A stretch of DNA of 23,517 bases from Oligosphaeraceae bacterium (GCA_012515455.1 JAAYYJ010000482.1:1-23517); one strand, 5' to 3'; positions 14,148-22,603 are shown, counted from the stretch's first letter. The notes: a model not told the origin generated them from the letters alone. Translations and numbers: made by a program.

Positions 14148-16454
14148 ATGTTTCAAGTACTTAAATCAGCCTGCGCAGCAATTCTGGCTCTCGCTACCAT
14201 CGGCGCCGCCGTTGCCCAGGGCGCATCGTACTTTTTTGATCTCGGCCCGGCGGATTCACCCCTGGCAGAAGCTTTCTCCGCCCTCGATACCAAAGGCAAC
14301 AGCATCGCCCAGTGGCAGGCCGGCAGCAGCTTAAGCGAAAAATCTTACCCCCTGGAACGGGACTGGTCCACCAATGCCTCCAGCGGCAAAGGCACCCCGC
14401 CGGTCTATCGCACCGCCCTGAACTGCGATTTCCTCAGCTCGGCTGCGTCCGCCCAGCTGACCCTGGCAGTCCCGGCGGGAAAATACCGCGTCTGGGCCCT
14501 GCTGGGGCACCCCGGCGGCGATGCCAAACAAATCTGGACCACCGAGATCAGCAGCAGCAGCGGCAGCGACAGCGCGGCTGTCATCGGCAACCTCGGCATG
14601 CGCCAGCTCCTGCTGCCGGCCACTGCCGATGCAAAAGGTCTGCACCTGAGCATCAGCACCAAGAGCAAATGGCTCCTGAACGCCCTGGCAGTGGTGCCCG
14701 AGGCGGAATGGGCACAGGTTCTGGAGCAGACTATCACCCCCCACTGGCAGGACGCCTCCATGCTGCCCCGGGAAGTCCTGAAAAAGTGGACCCTCCTGGA
14801 TAAGACCCCGAAATTCCCCGAGCCGGCCTGGAGCGAGCAGCAGCGCCAGAACGGCTTCGCGGTCTATCACCGGAACTGGGCCGAGCCAGTCTGGCCGACC
14901 CAGTTCCCCCGGCCCCAGGAATTCACTGCCCCGGTGCGCGCTTTCGCCGCCCAGAACGAATACGAACCCCTGACCTTCAGCATTTATGCCCTGAAAGACT
15001 TCGCCCAGGTGGACCTGTCGGTCGCCCCCCTGCGCAATGAACAGGGCAACACCCTTCCAGCCAGCGATATCGACCTGCGCTATGTCCGCTATATGTTCGT
15101 ACGCCCCAACTACAGCCTTTTCAATACCTACTACGAGGCCCCCGATGTGCTGATGCCCTGGCGCTCCCAGAGTCTCAGCAAAGGCCGCAATCTGCGCGTC
15201 TGGCTGACCGTCAAGGCCGCCGTCGGCACGCCGGAAGGATTCTACCGCGGGGAAGCGGTTCTGACCCTGGACCAGCAGGAATACAAAGTGCCGCTCTGCC
15301 TGCGGGTGCTCCCCATTGTGCTGCAGAAGGACCAGGAACTGGTATTCGGCCAGTACTACCGCCATCCGGTCAGCAGTGTCCTCACCGCGCCCGATGATTA
15401 TTCCCGACAATGGTGGCGCCGCAAAACTTATGCTGAGCTGGAACACCTGCGGGCCAGCGGCATGAATGCTCTGACCGCCGGGCTCTGGGGCAACAAAAAA
15501 GACGGACGCTGGCGTGAGAACTTCGACAGCCTGCAGGTAATTATCGACCTGCAGCGGGAATATGGTTTCAACAAACCCCAGATCTGCTCTTTCAATGTCA
15601 GCGGGCTATATCATAAATATATGAAAGGAGGCATGGGCTCGCACCTGCGCCTGGTGAAAATGCCCCCGCCGGAATTTTTTACTGAGCTCACCGAGATGGT
15701 CCGTGACATCGAGACCGAGGCCAGGAACCGGCAGTGGCCGGAGCTTCTCTACTATCCGGTGGATGAGCCCTCGACCGCCAAAGACTCCGTTGAATTCATG
15801 ACCGCAGTGATGAAGGCGATCAAAGCCGTCCCCGGGGTTCGCACTTACATCACCGCCGACCCCGCCCACGAGGGCTTCGCCCCACTGAAGCCTTATGTGG
15901 ATGTGTGGTGCTGCCAGCCGTTCTCCATCAGCCGGGAGCAAATCCAGCAAGAGATGGCCGCCCGGCCGGGACTGGAATTCTGGTGCTACCCCAACCACAA
16001 CTCGGGTGAGAATGACCATACGCCGGTGAACGGCACCCGTATGACCTACGGCTTCGGACTCTGGCGATCAGGCTTCCGCTGCCTGGTGCCCTGGATCTAT
16101 CAAAGCACCGCCGGAGACCCCTGGAACTACCTGGATTCCAGCAGTTCGGATTTCGATGTACGCACCGACGATGACGGCACCCCGATTCCAGTCACGATCT
16201 GGGAGGCATACCGCGAAGGCATCGATGACGGACGCTACTTGAACACCCTGGAAAAACTCATCCGCAGATGCCAGGCCAATGGCCTGCATACCGAGGCTGC
16301 CGCAGCTCAAGCTGACCTTGACTTGATCGAAAACAGCATCTACGTGCAGCCAAAATACAAATTCGACGACCTCTGGCACCCCGAGACCTTCGATGTCTAC
16401 CGCTGGATGCTGGCCAGCCGCATTATGCAGCTGCAGAAACTCTTCCAGTTATAA
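14148..16454 (+). CDS. Secreted DUF4091 putative glycoside hydrolase
   Basis: 768 residues, with AAAGGAA 7 bases upstream of the start and a signal peptide at about 1-26. Residues 27-185 look like a beta-sandwich binding domain (VPAGKYRVWALLGHPGGD). Residues about 245-400 are another strand-rich region (RAFAAQNEYEPLTFSIYALK), followed by a TIM-barrel-like region to about 690 with the DUF4091 pattern near its end. LLYYPVDEPST holds an adjacent Asp-Glu pair (D539-E540), which resembles the catalytic pair of GH123 N-acetylgalactosaminidases; that link is my inference. WEAYREGIDDGRYLNTLEKL is the typical DUF4091 C-terminal motif. It lies between two carbohydrate-binding-type genes and probably attacks a glycan outside the cytoplasm; the linkage is not known. 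Confidence 0.87.
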   Translation: MFQVLKSACAAILALATIGAAVAQGASYFFDLGPADSPLAEAFSALDTKGNSIAQWQAGSSLSEKSYPLERDWSTNASSGKGTPPVYRTALNCDFLSSAASAQLTLAVPAGKYRVWALLGHPGGDAKQIWTTEISSSSGSDSAAVIGNLGMRQLLLPATADAKGLHLSISTKSKWLLNALAVVPEAEWAQVLEQTITPHWQDASMLPREVLKKWTLLDKTPKFPEPAWSEQQRQNGFAVYHRNWAEPVWPTQFPRPQEFTAPVRAFAAQNEYEPLTFSIYALKDFAQVDLSVAPLRNEQGNTLPASDIDLRYVRYMFVRPNYSLFNTYYEAPDVLMPWRSQSLSKGRNLRVWLTVKAAVGTPEGFYRGEAVLTLDQQEYKVPLCLRVLPIVLQKDQELVFGQYYRHPVSSVLTAPDDYSRQWWRRKTYAELEHLRASGMNALTAGLWGNKKDGRWRENFDSLQVIIDLQREYGFNKPQICSFNVSGLYHKYMKGGMGSHLRLVKMPPPEFFTELTEMVRDIETEARNRQWPELLYYPVDEPSTAKDSVEFMTAVMKAIKAVPGVRTYITADPAHEGFAPLKPYVDVWCCQPFSISREQIQQEMAARPGLEFWCYPNHNSGENDHTPVNGTRMTYGFGLWRSGFRCLVPWIYQSTAGDPWNYLDSSSSDFDVRTDDDGTPIPVTIWEAYREGIDDGRYLNTLEKLIRRCQANGLHTEAAAAQADLDLIENSIYVQPKYKFDDLWHPETFDVYRWMLASRIMQLQKLFQL

Positions 16455-16482
16455 CTGCGGCCATGCCGAGACAGGAAATAAC

Positions 16483-17019
16483 ATGCGAGTCAAATTGTTG
16501 CTGTTGTTGCTTCCGGCGATGCTGTTCGCCGGTGGCAAAAATCTGATTCCCAATCCTGATTTCCAGGATAACTTCGCCGGCTGGTGGAAAAACAGCAGCG
16601 CGCTCACCCTCCAGAGCGACGCCGCCGGCGAGGCTTATTTGTCCTGCCGGCGCGACCCGGCCCAGCCGCTGCAGCGCCTGATTGCAGTGTTGCCCGGGCT
16701 CACACCCGAAGAGCTTAGAGACCACCGGTTCACCTTGAGCTTCCAGGCCCGCGTAAGTTCCCTGCAAGGAGTGGTGACCGTCAAAATCCGCCAGATTGAT
16801 GCCGACGGCCGCAGCCTGGGCTACCACACGCTGCGTTTCTGCCAGTATGACACTGCACCAGACTGGCAGAACCTCAGCCGCGAGTACCGAATGAACCCCA
16901 AGACCACTAAAATCGGCCTGTACCTCGATTTTTCCTACCTTGGAGAAAATGACCAGTTCTGCCTGCGGGCACTGTCTCTGACCCGCACTGCAAACACCCC
17001 GCCAGAAGCAGCAAATTAA
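16483..17019 (+). CDS. Small secreted CBM_4_9-like carbohydrate-binding protein
   Basis: 178 residues from an ATG with AGGAA close upstream, 28 bases after the DUF4091 stop, so probably in the same transcript. A strongly hydrophobic signal peptide (residues 1-17) is followed by NLIPNPDFQDNFAGWW, the usual opening of CBM_4_9/galactose-binding-like jelly rolls (N-P/G-D-F-E ... G-W). Strands FTLSFQARVS and VTVKIRQIDADGRSLGYH and the closing segment KIGLYLDFSYLGENDQFCLRALSL complete a single domain. There is no catalytic part and no anchor, so it would act as a free or protein-bound glycan binder. The ligand is unknown. Confidence 0.75.
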   Translation: MRVKLLLLLLPAMLFAGGKNLIPNPDFQDNFAGWWKNSSALTLQSDAAGEAYLSCRRDPAQPLQRLIAVLPGLTPEELRDHRFTLSFQARVSSLQGVVTVKIRQIDADGRSLGYHTLRFCQYDTAPDWQNLSREYRMNPKTTKIGLYLDFSYLGENDQFCLRALSLTRTANTPPEAAN

Positions 17020-17120
17020 CCCCGGCTACCACCTGACAGACAATAAGCTTCAGCTGCTCGCGTTTTTAGCCTGGACATTATTTGCGCTCTCCCTGCAACC
17101 TCAGCCGGAACCGCAGCACC

Positions 17121-18473
17121 ATGACCGTACCCTATCGCTATATGCTCAACCTGTTAGCGGCTGCATCCTTGACCTTGCTGACCGCACAGGCCATGGATAT
17201 CCAGGAGGTAATCGGCAGCGACGGCGAATTCTTCCGCCGCTGCGACGCCGATCTCTTCCTGGCTGCCGGCAGCCCCTTCCAGCCCTATTTCCGCTGGACC
17301 TCAGCCGCGCGGGATTCCGCCCGCTACCCCAGCGGATACCGCCAGGCACCCGCGGACCTGAACTTCGCCCAAATACCAGTGCGGGAGGCGATCTGCCATT
17401 TCCAGGACCGGGAATTAAGCCGGGTGTACCTCTCGCTCTACAACCGCGGCGATGACGGCGACCTCCCCCTCCCGGAGTTCGAAGCCCTGATCAAGCAGCT
17501 GGCGGATAAACTGACCGCACTGACCCGGACCCGCGGGGTGCAGAAAAAAGGCAACTACGGGCGTGATGCCGACAGCCACCTGCTGCTCTTCGTCACTAAA
17601 CATCTCACCTACTCCCTGCGCTGGAATATCACCAGCGAAGGGCGAAAAAAAAACCACCGGCCGGAATTCGTTCAGCTGGAAATCATGCCCTACAACCCCG
17701 CCGCCGACCCGCGCAGCCAGGCCCCGACCGCGGTATCCAAGCGGTCCCTGCAGGGGAAGTTATCCCTGCGCGACAATATCGTCCGGCAAAGCAACGGTAC
17801 GGTATTCATTGACAACATCCCGATGGTCGACCAGGGACAGAAGGGCTATTGTTCCGCCGCAGTCACCGAACGCATCCTGAAGTACTTCGGCAATGACAGC
17901 GTCACCCAGCATACCATCGCCCAAATCGCCAATACCAGCGCTCTGACCGGCACCAGCCAGGATGAGATGCTGACTGCCATCCGCAAGGCCGACACCAAGC
18001 TCGGGCTGAAGATGAGTCCCAAATTCGAACTGCTGCAGTCTTTCGCTGATCTGGAAAAAATCATCCGCCGCTACAATACCCTAGCCCGCAAAAATAAACT
18101 CACAAAAATCGAGCTGGAGAGGCGGACCGGGGTGATTGACCTCGGCGCCCTGCTCTACTCCATGGACCGGGAAACCTACCTGTCCTCCAGGAATCAGGAC
18201 CGGCAGGAGCGCGAGAAATTCTGGCGCGAGCTGAAGCGCAACATCGACCAGGGCCTGCCTCTGGGCTGGGGGGTGTTTGTGGGCCTGGTCCCGGAACCCG
18301 GGCTGCTGCAAAGCGCCGGCGGGCATTTCCGCCTGCTCATCGGTTATAATGAGCGTACCCGGGCAGTATTTTATTCTGACACCTGGGGCGCAGGACACGA
18401 AAAAAAAGAAATGCCTTTGGAGCAAGCCTGGGGCATCACCCATTCTCTGTTTACTTATGCTCCCAAACGTTGA
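17121..18473 (+). CDS. Secreted C39-like (papain-fold) cysteine peptidase
   Basis: 450 residues from the ATG at 17121, which has CCGGAA 11 bases upstream; an earlier TTG at 17082 is less likely. Residues 8-25 are hydrophobic (LNLLAAASLTLLTAQA), a signal peptide. About 200 residues of unassigned sequence precede the peptidase-like domain. That domain starts at IPMVDQGQKGYCSAAV, where C244 is the likely nucleophile and Q238, six residues earlier, the oxyanion-hole glutamine as in papain. GGHFRLLIGYN gives H402 and FYSDTWG gives D420, completing the catalytic set in the right order. The family includes bacteriocin-processing C39 domains and stand-alone peptidases; no ABC transporter is fused. 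Whether it processes the neighbouring secreted proteins or digests outside protein is unknown. Confidence 0.78.
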   Translation: MTVPYRYMLNLLAAASLTLLTAQAMDIQEVIGSDGEFFRRCDADLFLAAGSPFQPYFRWTSAARDSARYPSGYRQAPADLNFAQIPVREAICHFQDRELSRVYLSLYNRGDDGDLPLPEFEALIKQLADKLTALTRTRGVQKKGNYGRDADSHLLLFVTKHLTYSLRWNITSEGRKKNHRPEFVQLEIMPYNPAADPRSQAPTAVSKRSLQGKLSLRDNIVRQSNGTVFIDNIPMVDQGQKGYCSAAVTERILKYFGNDSVTQHTIAQIANTSALTGTSQDEMLTAIRKADTKLGLKMSPKFELLQSFADLEKIIRRYNTLARKNKLTKIELERRTGVIDLGALLYSMDRETYLSSRNQDRQEREKFWRELKRNIDQGLPLGWGVFVGLVPEPGLLQSAGGHFRLLIGYNERTRAVFYSDTWGAGHEKKEMPLEQAWGITHSLFTYAPKR

Positions 18474-18505
18474 GCTGGAACCCCGTCACCTGGAGAATAA
18501 CCCTC

Positions 18506-20011
18506 ATGCCCCGATTTGGCAGAGTCATCATTGCCGTACTTTGGCTCTTTATCCAGTCTCTGCTGGCTGAACTGGCGGTAGTGCACGTGCTGCAGACCAG
18601 CGACATCCATGCCGCAGTAAGCCGGGAAAAAGAAAATGGCGGTTCCTGGCTCCAGCTGGCCCACCTGACTCAAGAGCTCCTGGACCGCTACGGACGGGAA
18701 AACTCCCTGCTGATCGACTGCGGCGATACCGTGCAAGGGACCATGCTGGCGGCACTCTCGAGAGGCGCTGTTGGCACCATCCCCCTGCGGACCCTCAAAT
18801 ACGATGCATGGATACCGGGCAACCACGAATTCGATTTCGGCTTCCCGCGCTTTCTGGAACTGGCTGCACCCCTGCGGGAGATCATCCTCTGCGGCAATCT
18901 GCAACCGCTGCAGGAGCCACCCTTTGCCAGCTGGCGCTGCTTCACCCGCAACCACGCCAAAATCGCGGTCATCGGCATGACCGCGTCATATCTGCAGCAT
19001 TGGCTGGGCGAATCCTTCGGGGACTCCTGCCGGGTCAGTTATGCCTTGGACAGCATTGCTGCGATTATGCCTGAGGTTCTGCGCCAAAAACCGGACTGCA
19101 TCATCCTGGCCATCCACCAGGGCTGGCAGGAACAAGCCGATGCCAGACAGGTCAACGAAGTGGCCGCCATAGTGGAAAAATTCCCCGAGTTCGACTTGGT
19201 TCTGGGCGGGCACACCCACCGGCCCTTCCCCGGTCACAAGATCGGTTCCCGGACTTGGTACCTGCAGCCGGGTTTCGGCGGGCGCAGCCTGGCGGTGGCC
19301 CGGATCAGCATTGATACCACCAAGCATACAGTGCTGGAGATTTCATCATACCTGAGCAGTATCCAGGAGGATACCCCCGTGCATCAGCCTCTACAGCAGG
19401 ACTTGCAGGAGTGGCTGGAGCGGGAGCAGCAGGCCAAATCCACAGCCGCTGCACCGGCACCCGCTCAGGACATCCTCAGCAAAGGCCGCCCGGGAGTAAA
19501 CTGCCCCGCCAGCGAACTGTTCTGCGCCGCCCTGGCCGAGGCGGCCGGAACCACCCTGGCCTTGCACGGCACACTCTCAAATGCCAGCTTCACCGCCGGG
19601 CAACCGGTCACCGAGTACGACCTCTTCGCCTTCGTGCCGTATGAGAACACCATCGTGACCGCAGCAGTCACGGCCGCACAGCTGGCGGAAATTGTCCTGG
19701 AACAGTGGAACCAACGCGATGTGTATACCTTCTGCGGCATCTGGGGAGCAGAGGTCAGCATCGCACCGGACGGCAAATCCGCCCAGGCAATCTTCCCGGA
19801 ACAGTCCCCCCGCCACCGCCTGGCGCTGAACAGCTTCACCGCCGCCGGCAGCGGACGGTACCCGAAATTGACCGCTATCCTCAAACTGCCGCAAGTGCAA
19901 ACCACCGATACCGGCATCTCCACCCGGGATGCCGTCCGCAGTTACTTACAGAAACACCCCGGCTTGAGCATTGCCCCAAGGCAGTGGCTGAAGACGGCAA
20001 AGAATCAGTAA
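18506..20011 (+). CDS. UshA-type 5'-nucleotidase / metallophosphoesterase
   Basis: 501 residues from an ATG with GGAG about 10 bases upstream; a signal peptide covers about 1-22. The N-terminal calcineurin-like domain has all metal motifs: TSDIH (D33, H35), DCGDT (D74), GNHEFDFG (N106, H107), H203 and GGHTH (H235, H237). The C-terminal 5'-nucleotidase domain is seen from about residue 325, with NCPASELFCAALAEAAG and LFAFVPYENTIV. Enzymes of this family hydrolyse 5'-nucleotides, 2',3'-cyclic nucleotides or UDP-sugars in the periplasm, releasing nucleoside and phosphate. It closes the run of exported proteins and follows the peptidase gene by 32 bases. The precise substrate is not predictable. 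Confidence 0.9.
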   Translation: MPRFGRVIIAVLWLFIQSLLAELAVVHVLQTSDIHAAVSREKENGGSWLQLAHLTQELLDRYGRENSLLIDCGDTVQGTMLAALSRGAVGTIPLRTLKYDAWIPGNHEFDFGFPRFLELAAPLREIILCGNLQPLQEPPFASWRCFTRNHAKIAVIGMTASYLQHWLGESFGDSCRVSYALDSIAAIMPEVLRQKPDCIILAIHQGWQEQADARQVNEVAAIVEKFPEFDLVLGGHTHRPFPGHKIGSRTWYLQPGFGGRSLAVARISIDTTKHTVLEISSYLSSIQEDTPVHQPLQQDLQEWLEREQQAKSTAAAPAPAQDILSKGRPGVNCPASELFCAALAEAAGTTLALHGTLSNASFTAGQPVTEYDLFAFVPYENTIVTAAVTAAQLAEIVLEQWNQRDVYTFCGIWGAEVSIAPDGKSAQAIFPEQSPRHRLALNSFTAAGSGRYPKLTAILKLPQVQTTDTGISTRDAVRSYLQKHPGLSIAPRQWLKTAKNQ

Positions 20012-20066
20012 TTCCGCGGCAAAAACAATTTTTTGTCTTAATTCGCGTTTTACGACTGGAGTTGCT

Positions 20067-20621
20067 ATGCAGCTTGAACCTGATGACCAACTCAGTGACA
20101 TGATTTTGATTCAACGCTGCATCACTGGCGATGACGAGTCTTTTACCATTTTGTACCAGCGTTACCGCCTGCCGCTGTTCGCATACCTGCACAAGCTGCT
20201 GCCCAACCAGCATGACCGGGTGGATGATTTCTTCCAGCAGGTCTGGATCAAAGCACTGAAGAATTTCTCCGGTTACTCGGACCAACAGCGTTTCCTGGCC
20301 TGGCTCTGCCGCATTGCTCATAACCTGGTGATGGATTACTACCGCAGTACTGACAGCCGGGAAATGTCGGAGATACAGGAGAATGTCCCCGCGGACAGCC
20401 TTGATCCGCAGGAAGTACTCCTCCAGCAGGGGCTGGAAGAGGCCCTGCAGCAGGCCATCCGGAAACTGTCCCCGGAACAGCAGGAAATCGTCAGAATGCG
20501 CATCAGCGGCATCAGTTTCAAGGACATCGCCGCTCAGAAAAACATCAGCTTGAATACTGCCTTGGGGCGGATGCATTACGCCGTGCAGAATTTGCGCCAG
20601 CTGCTGGCGGATTTCCTCTGA
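20067..20621 (+). CDS. ECF-type RNA polymerase sigma factor
   Basis: 184 residues, normal for an extracytoplasmic-function (group 4) sigma factor, from an ATG with CTGGAG 8 bases upstream. Region 2, which binds core polymerase and the -10 element, spans about 15-95 (CITGDDESFTILYQRYR, DDFFQQVWIKALKNF, FLAWLCRIAHNLVMDYYR). Region 4, which binds the -35 element, spans about 122-178 (LSPEQQEIVRMRISGISFKDI with a helix-turn-helix). Regions 1.1 and 3 are absent, as expected. It is followed by a zinc-binding membrane protein and an exported coiled-coil protein, the standard order sigma then anti-sigma. It likely activates its own operon, but I could not recognise the promoter it reads. Confidence 0.93.
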   Translation: MQLEPDDQLSDMILIQRCITGDDESFTILYQRYRLPLFAYLHKLLPNQHDRVDDFFQQVWIKALKNFSGYSDQQRFLAWLCRIAHNLVMDYYRSTDSREMSEIQENVPADSLDPQEVLLQQGLEEALQQAIRKLSPEQQEIVRMRISGISFKDIAAQKNISLNTALGRMHYAVQNLRQLLADFL

Positions 20622-20715
20622 TGCCCCGGAACCAACCTGAAACAACCTAACCGCGCGTCCCCCCAGACAGGCGCCAGCCGCAACCAGCCCCATAAACGCC
20701 TCAGGAGGCTATAAT

Positions 20716-21153
20716 ATGACCTGCAATGATTTTGCCTTGGAATGCCTGCAAGCTGAAGGACATCTCTCTGAGACTGCCCGTGAGCATTTGCAGTCATGCC
20801 CTGATTGTCAGGCATTTACCCGCCTGAACAGCATTCTCCTGCAACCGCGCCCCAGCCCGGAGCTAGACCGCCGGATTTTGCAGATAGCGGGGCTGCTGCT
20901 GCATCATCAGCCCCGCCGGCGTTGGTGGCAGGAGATCAACCACTATTTCTACGCTGCGGCCGCAGTGTTACTGGTTCTGCTGAGTGTGTATGCCCTCTCT
21001 CTGCCCCCTGCCGGGGGAAAATCTCCGGACTTGCTGGCTCAAAGCGGGGAAACTGGCAGCGCCACTCACGACCTGCTGATTCTCAGCTACTTGGAAACCA
21101 CCAATGAAATGGATAATATAGAACAACAGCTGTATCTGTATGCCGGCAATTGA
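20716..21153 (+). CDS. Putative zinc-finger membrane anti-sigma factor
   Basis: 145 residues with a textbook CAGGAGG ribosome-binding site 7 bases upstream. The N-terminal cytoplasmic part carries HLQSCPDC, the HxxxCxxC motif (H24, C28, C31) of zinc-containing anti-sigma domains; C3 or C10 could be the fourth ligand. One membrane helix spans about 77-95 (YAAAAVLLVLLSVYAL), leaving a 50-residue periplasmic tail. Position directly after the sigma gene, small size and topology fit an anti-sigma factor that holds the sigma at the membrane until an envelope signal releases it. Release by proteolysis or redox is not shown by the sequence. Confidence 0.8.
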   Translation: MTCNDFALECLQAEGHLSETAREHLQSCPDCQAFTRLNSILLQPRPSPELDRRILQIAGLLLHHQPRRRWWQEINHYFYAAAAVLLVLLSVYALSLPPAGGKSPDLLAQSGETGSATHDLLILSYLETTNEMDNIEQQLYLYAGN

Positions 21154-21181
21154 GAATCTCATCTTCAGGAGGACAACCACC

Positions 21182-21919
21182 ATGAAAAATCTGACCGCCA
21201 TTCTTGCTCTGTGTACATTTTGTGCTCTGGCCCAGTTCCTCCATGCGCAGGATCAGCCGAAAACACCTGCGCCCACAAAAGATGCTCCCGCAGTCGAAGA
21301 CCTGGCCATCCCGCAACGGGGGCCGGCCGCCAAGCCGGAATACCGCCACGAGCGCAGGCAGCGCTTGCGGGAAAATTTCAGCGAGCGACTCGAAGAACGC
21401 TTCCAGAGGATTATGAAGCATCTGGAAAAAAACAACCCCGCCGAATATGAGCGCTTGCTGAAAATGCGCAGCAGCGACCGGGATAAATTCGCCAAGGAGG
21501 TCTGGCAGCACTCTCCCGAATACAGCGAGACGCGGCGGAAGATTGCCGAACTGGACAAACAATGCTGGGACCTGGCCGGGCAGTACAAAAAAGCAATCAC
21601 TGACGCCGACAAAGACAAAATCAAGGCTCAGCTGCAGCCGCTGATTGATGAGTCGATGCAATTGGTCATCAAGGATACCCGGGAACGGCTGGAAAAATTG
21701 CAGACTCAGCTCCAGGAGATGGAAAAGGACCAGGACAAGGTCAAGGAAAAGCGCCTGGAGTTCTTCCTGACCAATGACCGCCCGTCGGGACACCCGCGAC
21801 TGCGCCGCGGTCCGCAAGGCGGTCCCTTGCCGGATATGCATGCGAACCCCTACAGCATCCCGGTGCCCGCCCCCACAAAAGATGCCCCGGCGCCCGCCGC
21901 CGCACCAGCGCAAAAATAA
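21182..21919 (+). CDS. Exported coiled-coil protein of the sigma/anti-sigma operon
   Basis: 245 residues from an ATG with AGGAGGA about 9 bases upstream. A signal peptide (1-22, LCTFCALAQFLHAQ) precedes a proline-rich linker. Residues about 55-210 are almost wholly helical, rich in E, K, R and Q with heptad-like spacing (RERLEKLQTQLQEMEKDQ), so a long coiled coil is likely. A Pro/Ala tail ends the protein. The octapeptide PAPTKDAP occurs twice, at 29-36 and 229-236, framing the helical part. It is probably periplasmic and may sense or buffer the signal read by the anti-sigma factor, like CpxP/Spy proteins, but I see no LTxxQ motif and do not assign a family. The operon ends at the terminator just downstream. 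Confidence 0.72.
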   Translation: MKNLTAILALCTFCALAQFLHAQDQPKTPAPTKDAPAVEDLAIPQRGPAAKPEYRHERRQRLRENFSERLEERFQRIMKHLEKNNPAEYERLLKMRSSDRDKFAKEVWQHSPEYSETRRKIAELDKQCWDLAGQYKKAITDADKDKIKAQLQPLIDESMQLVIKDTRERLEKLQTQLQEMEKDQDKVKEKRLEFFLTNDRPSGHPRLRRGPQGGPLPDMHANPYSIPVPAPTKDAPAPAAAPAQK

Positions 21920-21958
21920 GCGCATTGGCGGCTTCCTCTTGTTTCTCTGCCGTGTTCT

Positions 21959-21996
21959 GCCGTCCATCTGTACCAGGCTGGACGGCTTTTGTTTTT
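21959..21996 (+). terminator. Intrinsic terminator of the sigma/anti-sigma operon
   Basis: An 8-base perfect stem, GCCGTCCA (21959-21966) and TGGACGGC (21979-21986), with a 12-base loop is followed at once by TTTTGTTTTT. It sits 40 bases after the coiled-coil gene stop, so it ends that operon and separates it from the NfeD-family gene. Confidence 0.88.
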
Positions 21997-22123
21997 CGCC
22001 GGCCCGCCCTGCAGTCCGGTTGGGGGCGGCAGCTTTTTCTCGCTGGCGTTTGCTTGCTTTCAGCATTTCCGGCAGTATTTTAAGGCTGCCCCGCCCAGTA
22101 CTGCACCGCAACTAGGAACGTTT

Positions 22124-22600
22124 ATGGACCTGAGCATTATCATCGCGCTGATTGTCTCCGGGATATTGCTGCTGTTTGCCGAACTGCTGCTGCCCGGTGG
22201 AGTGATTGGCCTTTTGGGCTGTGTCGCACTGCTGACCGGCGTGGCAGGTGTCTTCTACACCTACAGCCTCGGCACCGCCTGCCTGGTTACCTGCGCAGTG
22301 GTGCTGTTCATGCTGATCCTTTTTTATGCCTGGTTCAAGTATTTCCCCCGCACAGAAACCGGCAAACGCCTGCTGGCGGCCACCGATGCCAAGGACTGGC
22401 GCAGCTTCGATCCGGAATACCGCCAGCTGCTCAATAAAAGCGGTCTCTCTCACACCGTTCTGCGGCCCTCCGGCCTGGCCATTATTGACGGCAAAAAGTA
22501 CGATGTGGTCACGCAGGGAGAACTGCTCCCCCCGCAGACCCCGATAATTGTCGTGAATATCGAAGGAAACCGTATCGTCGTCGAAAAAAAGGAAGATTAA
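22124..22600 (+). CDS. NfeD-family membrane protein
   Basis: 158 residues from an ATG with AGGAA 7 bases upstream. Two or three hydrophobic segments at about 4-22, 27-48 and 50-71 form the membrane part, including the family-like FAELLLPGGVIGLLG. An OB-fold domain covers about 105-156 with LRPSGLAIIDGKKYDVVTQG and IIVVNIEGNRIVVEKKE, the typical NfeD C-terminal pattern. NfeD proteins usually sit beside a slipin (stomatin-like) gene and help organise membranes, but no slipin is seen in this window. The following gene starts 3 bases after its stop, which suggests co-transcription. Confidence 0.88.
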   Translation: MDLSIIIALIVSGILLLFAELLLPGGVIGLLGCVALLTGVAGVFYTYSLGTACLVTCAVVLFMLILFYAWFKYFPRTETGKRLLAATDAKDWRSFDPEYRQLLNKSGLSHTVLRPSGLAIIDGKKYDVVTQGELLPPQTPIIVVNIEGNRIVVEKKED

Positions 22601-22603
22601 AAC

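Noticed and set aside
14331..15446. 371-codon minus-strand open frame
   Set aside because: Shadow of the DUF4091 gene in G+C-rich DNA; no ribosome-binding site or recognisable domain. The same holds for long antisense frames at 9781-10926, 11023-11913 and 21083-22111.
20022..20045. A/T-rich inverted repeat after the 5'-nucleotidase gene
   Set aside because: The stem is only about 4 base pairs and has no G+C core, so it is not a convincing terminator.
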